Part shown: piece after piece, positions 62,843-64,000 of the stretch
Position numbering within the stretch: position 1 is the stretch's first letter
Layout: each line of letters opens with the position of its first letter
From: Bacillus sp. BHET2
Lineage (GTDB): Bacteria; Bacillota; Bacilli; Bacillales; Bacillaceae_B
Direction: 5' to 3'
Assembly: GCF_005938125.1 (NCBI RefSeq)
Contig: NZ_VCQN01000006.1
Location: 1-64,000 of the forward strand
Length of the DNA stretch: 64,000 nt
The notes under the pieces: model-generated
Database searches by the model: none
What the model was told of the DNA's origin: nothing
What the model saw: only the letters and a program-made list of their open reading frames with translations
Program-made: the position numbers and the translations under genes

Positions 62843-63570
62843 TTATGATGAAATGGACATTTCCCCTCAATCGGTTCCACATCATCCCCGATAAAGTATT
62901 GTTTCCATTCCCGGTGGTCAGGGTCTCCATAATGACTGATATTCGGGTGCTTAGGCAGACCATCCCACTTCTCTACCCGTTCCCTTACTTTTTCCCTGGA
63001 CATGATGCCACCCTTTGACGTTCCTTCCAATCCTTCAAAAATCCTTCTTGGCTGAAATCCAAGTACCAGGCTATTCCCAAGATCCCTCGTCTTTCTCTGT
63101 TTATACGCAGGGGCATTTCCAAATACAAAAAACGGCTCTTCGGCAAAGGAAAATGCCCATAGATGATGATCCGGATCTTCAGGGTAATCGTCTGGCCAAG
63201 GCAACTCATCTTCATGATGAAGATACTGCAGTATCCGCCAAAAATATTCTCTGTAGTGAGGGATCGACCTCTCCTCTTCTTCCGGCTCTACAAATAAGAA
63301 AAAACCGTGGCGAATCAACCGCTCCCCATCTTTTATATCAAACAAATCGATAAACGCTTGAATCGTTTGAGGCAGATGCTCCCAATTATCATGACTGATA
63401 TAGGAATAACGGAGTTCCCCTTTTTTCTCTCCGGTCATCCCGAAGTAACATGGAAACGATCGATCTGTTACAACGTTATGAAAATTCTCATATTCATTGA
63501 TTACCCATTTGGGAACAATCTCAGGGTCTTTCATTTGTTCTTTTGTCAGTAATAGGCTTTCTGCTGCCAC
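62839..63570 (-). CDS. YqcI/YcgG-family protein
   Basis: A 243-residue soluble protein of the YqcI/YcgG family, with FPCYFGMTGEKKGELRYSY near the N terminus, FGNAPAYKQRKTRDLGNSLVLGFQPR in the middle and a CPFH motif at the C terminus. Function unknown; the cysteine-histidine end may bind a metal. The GTG at 63570 has GAGGTGG five bases ahead, better than an ATG at 63633. Confidence 0.82.
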   Translation of the reverse strand: MAAESLLLTKEQMKDPEIVPKWVINEYENFHNVVTDRSFPCYFGMTGEKKGELRYSYISHDNWEHLPQTIQAFIDLFDIKDGERLIRHGFFLFVEPEEEERSIPHYREYFWRILQYLHHEDELPWPDDYPEDPDHHLWAFSFAEEPFFVFGNAPAYKQRKTRDLGNSLVLGFQPRRIFEGLEGTSKGGIMSREKVRERVEKWDGLPKHPNISHYGDPDHREWKQYFIGDDVEPIEGKCPFHHK

Positions 63571-63708
63571 TTCTTCCACCTCGCGATTATGTAGATGGTA
63601 TGTTTTTCCCAAAATGAAAGCCCATAAAACCATTTCAGCCTGAATAGTAAAAATATGTTAGAAAGCAACAATTTTTGTGAAAAGATTCTTTTCACAAGTA
63701 CCCAGCCT

Positions 63709-63747
63709 AAAAAAAGGGTAAAGCGAAATCCGCTTTACCCTTTTTTT
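63709..63747 (-). terminator. Terminator at the right edge gene
   Basis: AAAAAAAGGGTAAAGCG pairs with CGCTTTACCCTTTTTTT around AAATC. It overlaps the stop codon of the partial gene to its right. Confidence 0.88.
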
Positions 63748-64000
63748 ACCTCACTTCCTAATTCCTCACCAAGTGCCACAATTGATTGATTGATCTTCCA
63801 CACATAGTAAAAGTGATGGATGAGATCCACCTGTGATTTACGCCAGCTCGGGGCAAGCGTTTCGATTCTTTCCCGCTCCCCGCTCAAGCTCCACATGAAC
63901 TGTTTGCCTTCATTTCCTTTTACCAGCTTCCGAAGTGTTTCGATGTTATGGGTGATTTTCTCATCCGTTTCACGAAACGCATGACGCAGTTCTTCCGAAG
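63735..64000 (-). CDS. C-terminal part of an unknown helical protein (partial)
   Basis: An open frame enters from the right edge and stops with TAA at 63735..63737. The visible 87 residues are highly charged and helical (SEELRHAFRETDEKITHN near the start, ALGEELGSEVKKG at the end). No family is recognised from this fragment. Confidence 0.7.
   Translation of the reverse strand, partial: SEELRHAFRETDEKITHNIETLRKLVKGNEGKQFMWSLSGERERIETLAPSWRKSQVDLIHHFYYVWKINQSIVALGEELGSEVKKG

Overview
The window is chromosomal DNA of a low-GC, endospore-forming Bacillaceae (Bacillus sensu lato). The left 24 kb keeps the Bacillus subtilis gene order almost gene for gene: tRNA cluster, SprT-like gene, cmpA, tex, the eight-gene sigma-B operon, ndoA-ndoAI, alr, ydcC, acpS, ydcA, ydbT-ydbS, cshA, murF, ddl. 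Genus cannot be fixed from the sequence alone; a marine or soil Bacillus/Rossellomorea-like lineage is plausible. Sporulation genes (cmpA, ydcC) support a spore former.

Layout. 1-1.5 kb: the 5' end of a 16S rRNA gene preceded by eleven tRNA genes, all on the minus strand and driven by several near-consensus sigma-A promoters. 1.5-12 kb: sprT, cmpA, tex, then rsbRA-rsbS-rsbT-rsbU-rsbV-rsbW-sigB-rsbX (stressosome to sigma factor, with an internal sigma-B promoter before rsbV), the EndoAI/EndoA toxin-antitoxin pair and alanine racemase. 12-24 kb: lipoprotein YdcC with a structured leader, acyl-carrier-protein synthase, rhomboid protease, PH-domain pair YdbS/YdbT, UV endonuclease UvsE behind a frameshifted NERD gene, RNA helicase CshA, an esterase, MurF and Ddl. 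24-37 kb: an anion/amino-acid symporter, ribokinase, acetyltransferase, a flavoprotein, a second NERD gene, and a tight seven-gene operon that resembles the E. coli ydjXYZ-ynjBCD-ynjF region. 37-50 kb: SfsA, a SEDS glycosyltransferase, a T-box-controlled argS broken by an in-frame stop, a YqaA-type membrane protein, lipid kinase, LysM-CAP protein, CBS protein, alanine/glutamine symporter and cardiolipin synthase. 50-64 kb: small conserved proteins, an MFS carrier, a SAM-riboswitch-controlled NhaC-type carrier (probable methionine transporter), benzil reductase-like SDR, polysaccharide deacetylase-like protein, a fused peptide-type permease, an EAL phosphodiesterase with an attenuator-like leader, 3-methyladenine glycosylase, LiaG-like protein and a YqcI/YcgG protein.

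The most unusual signal is a set of direct-repeat arrays with a period of 20-21 bp (two helical turns). One lies about 90 bp upstream of each of the two NERD nuclease-like genes, in the same orientation, with related but different unit sequences (core ATTGSGYCAYT). Two further arrays with the second unit type stand alone near 46.2 kb and 55.5 kb. Three of the four end in a variant terminal unit of the form GCCRAAT. Both NERD proteins carry a C-terminal zinc ribbon and a helix-rich, possibly DNA-binding tail. I propose, as inference only, that NERD proteins and phased arrays form a functional pair.

Two genes are broken by single lesions: NERD copy 1 (frameshift in a run of seven G) and argS (TAA at 41084). 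Either could be real decay or a sequence error. Several tiny genes (37, 49 and 55 residues) and several candidate structured leaders are also listed.
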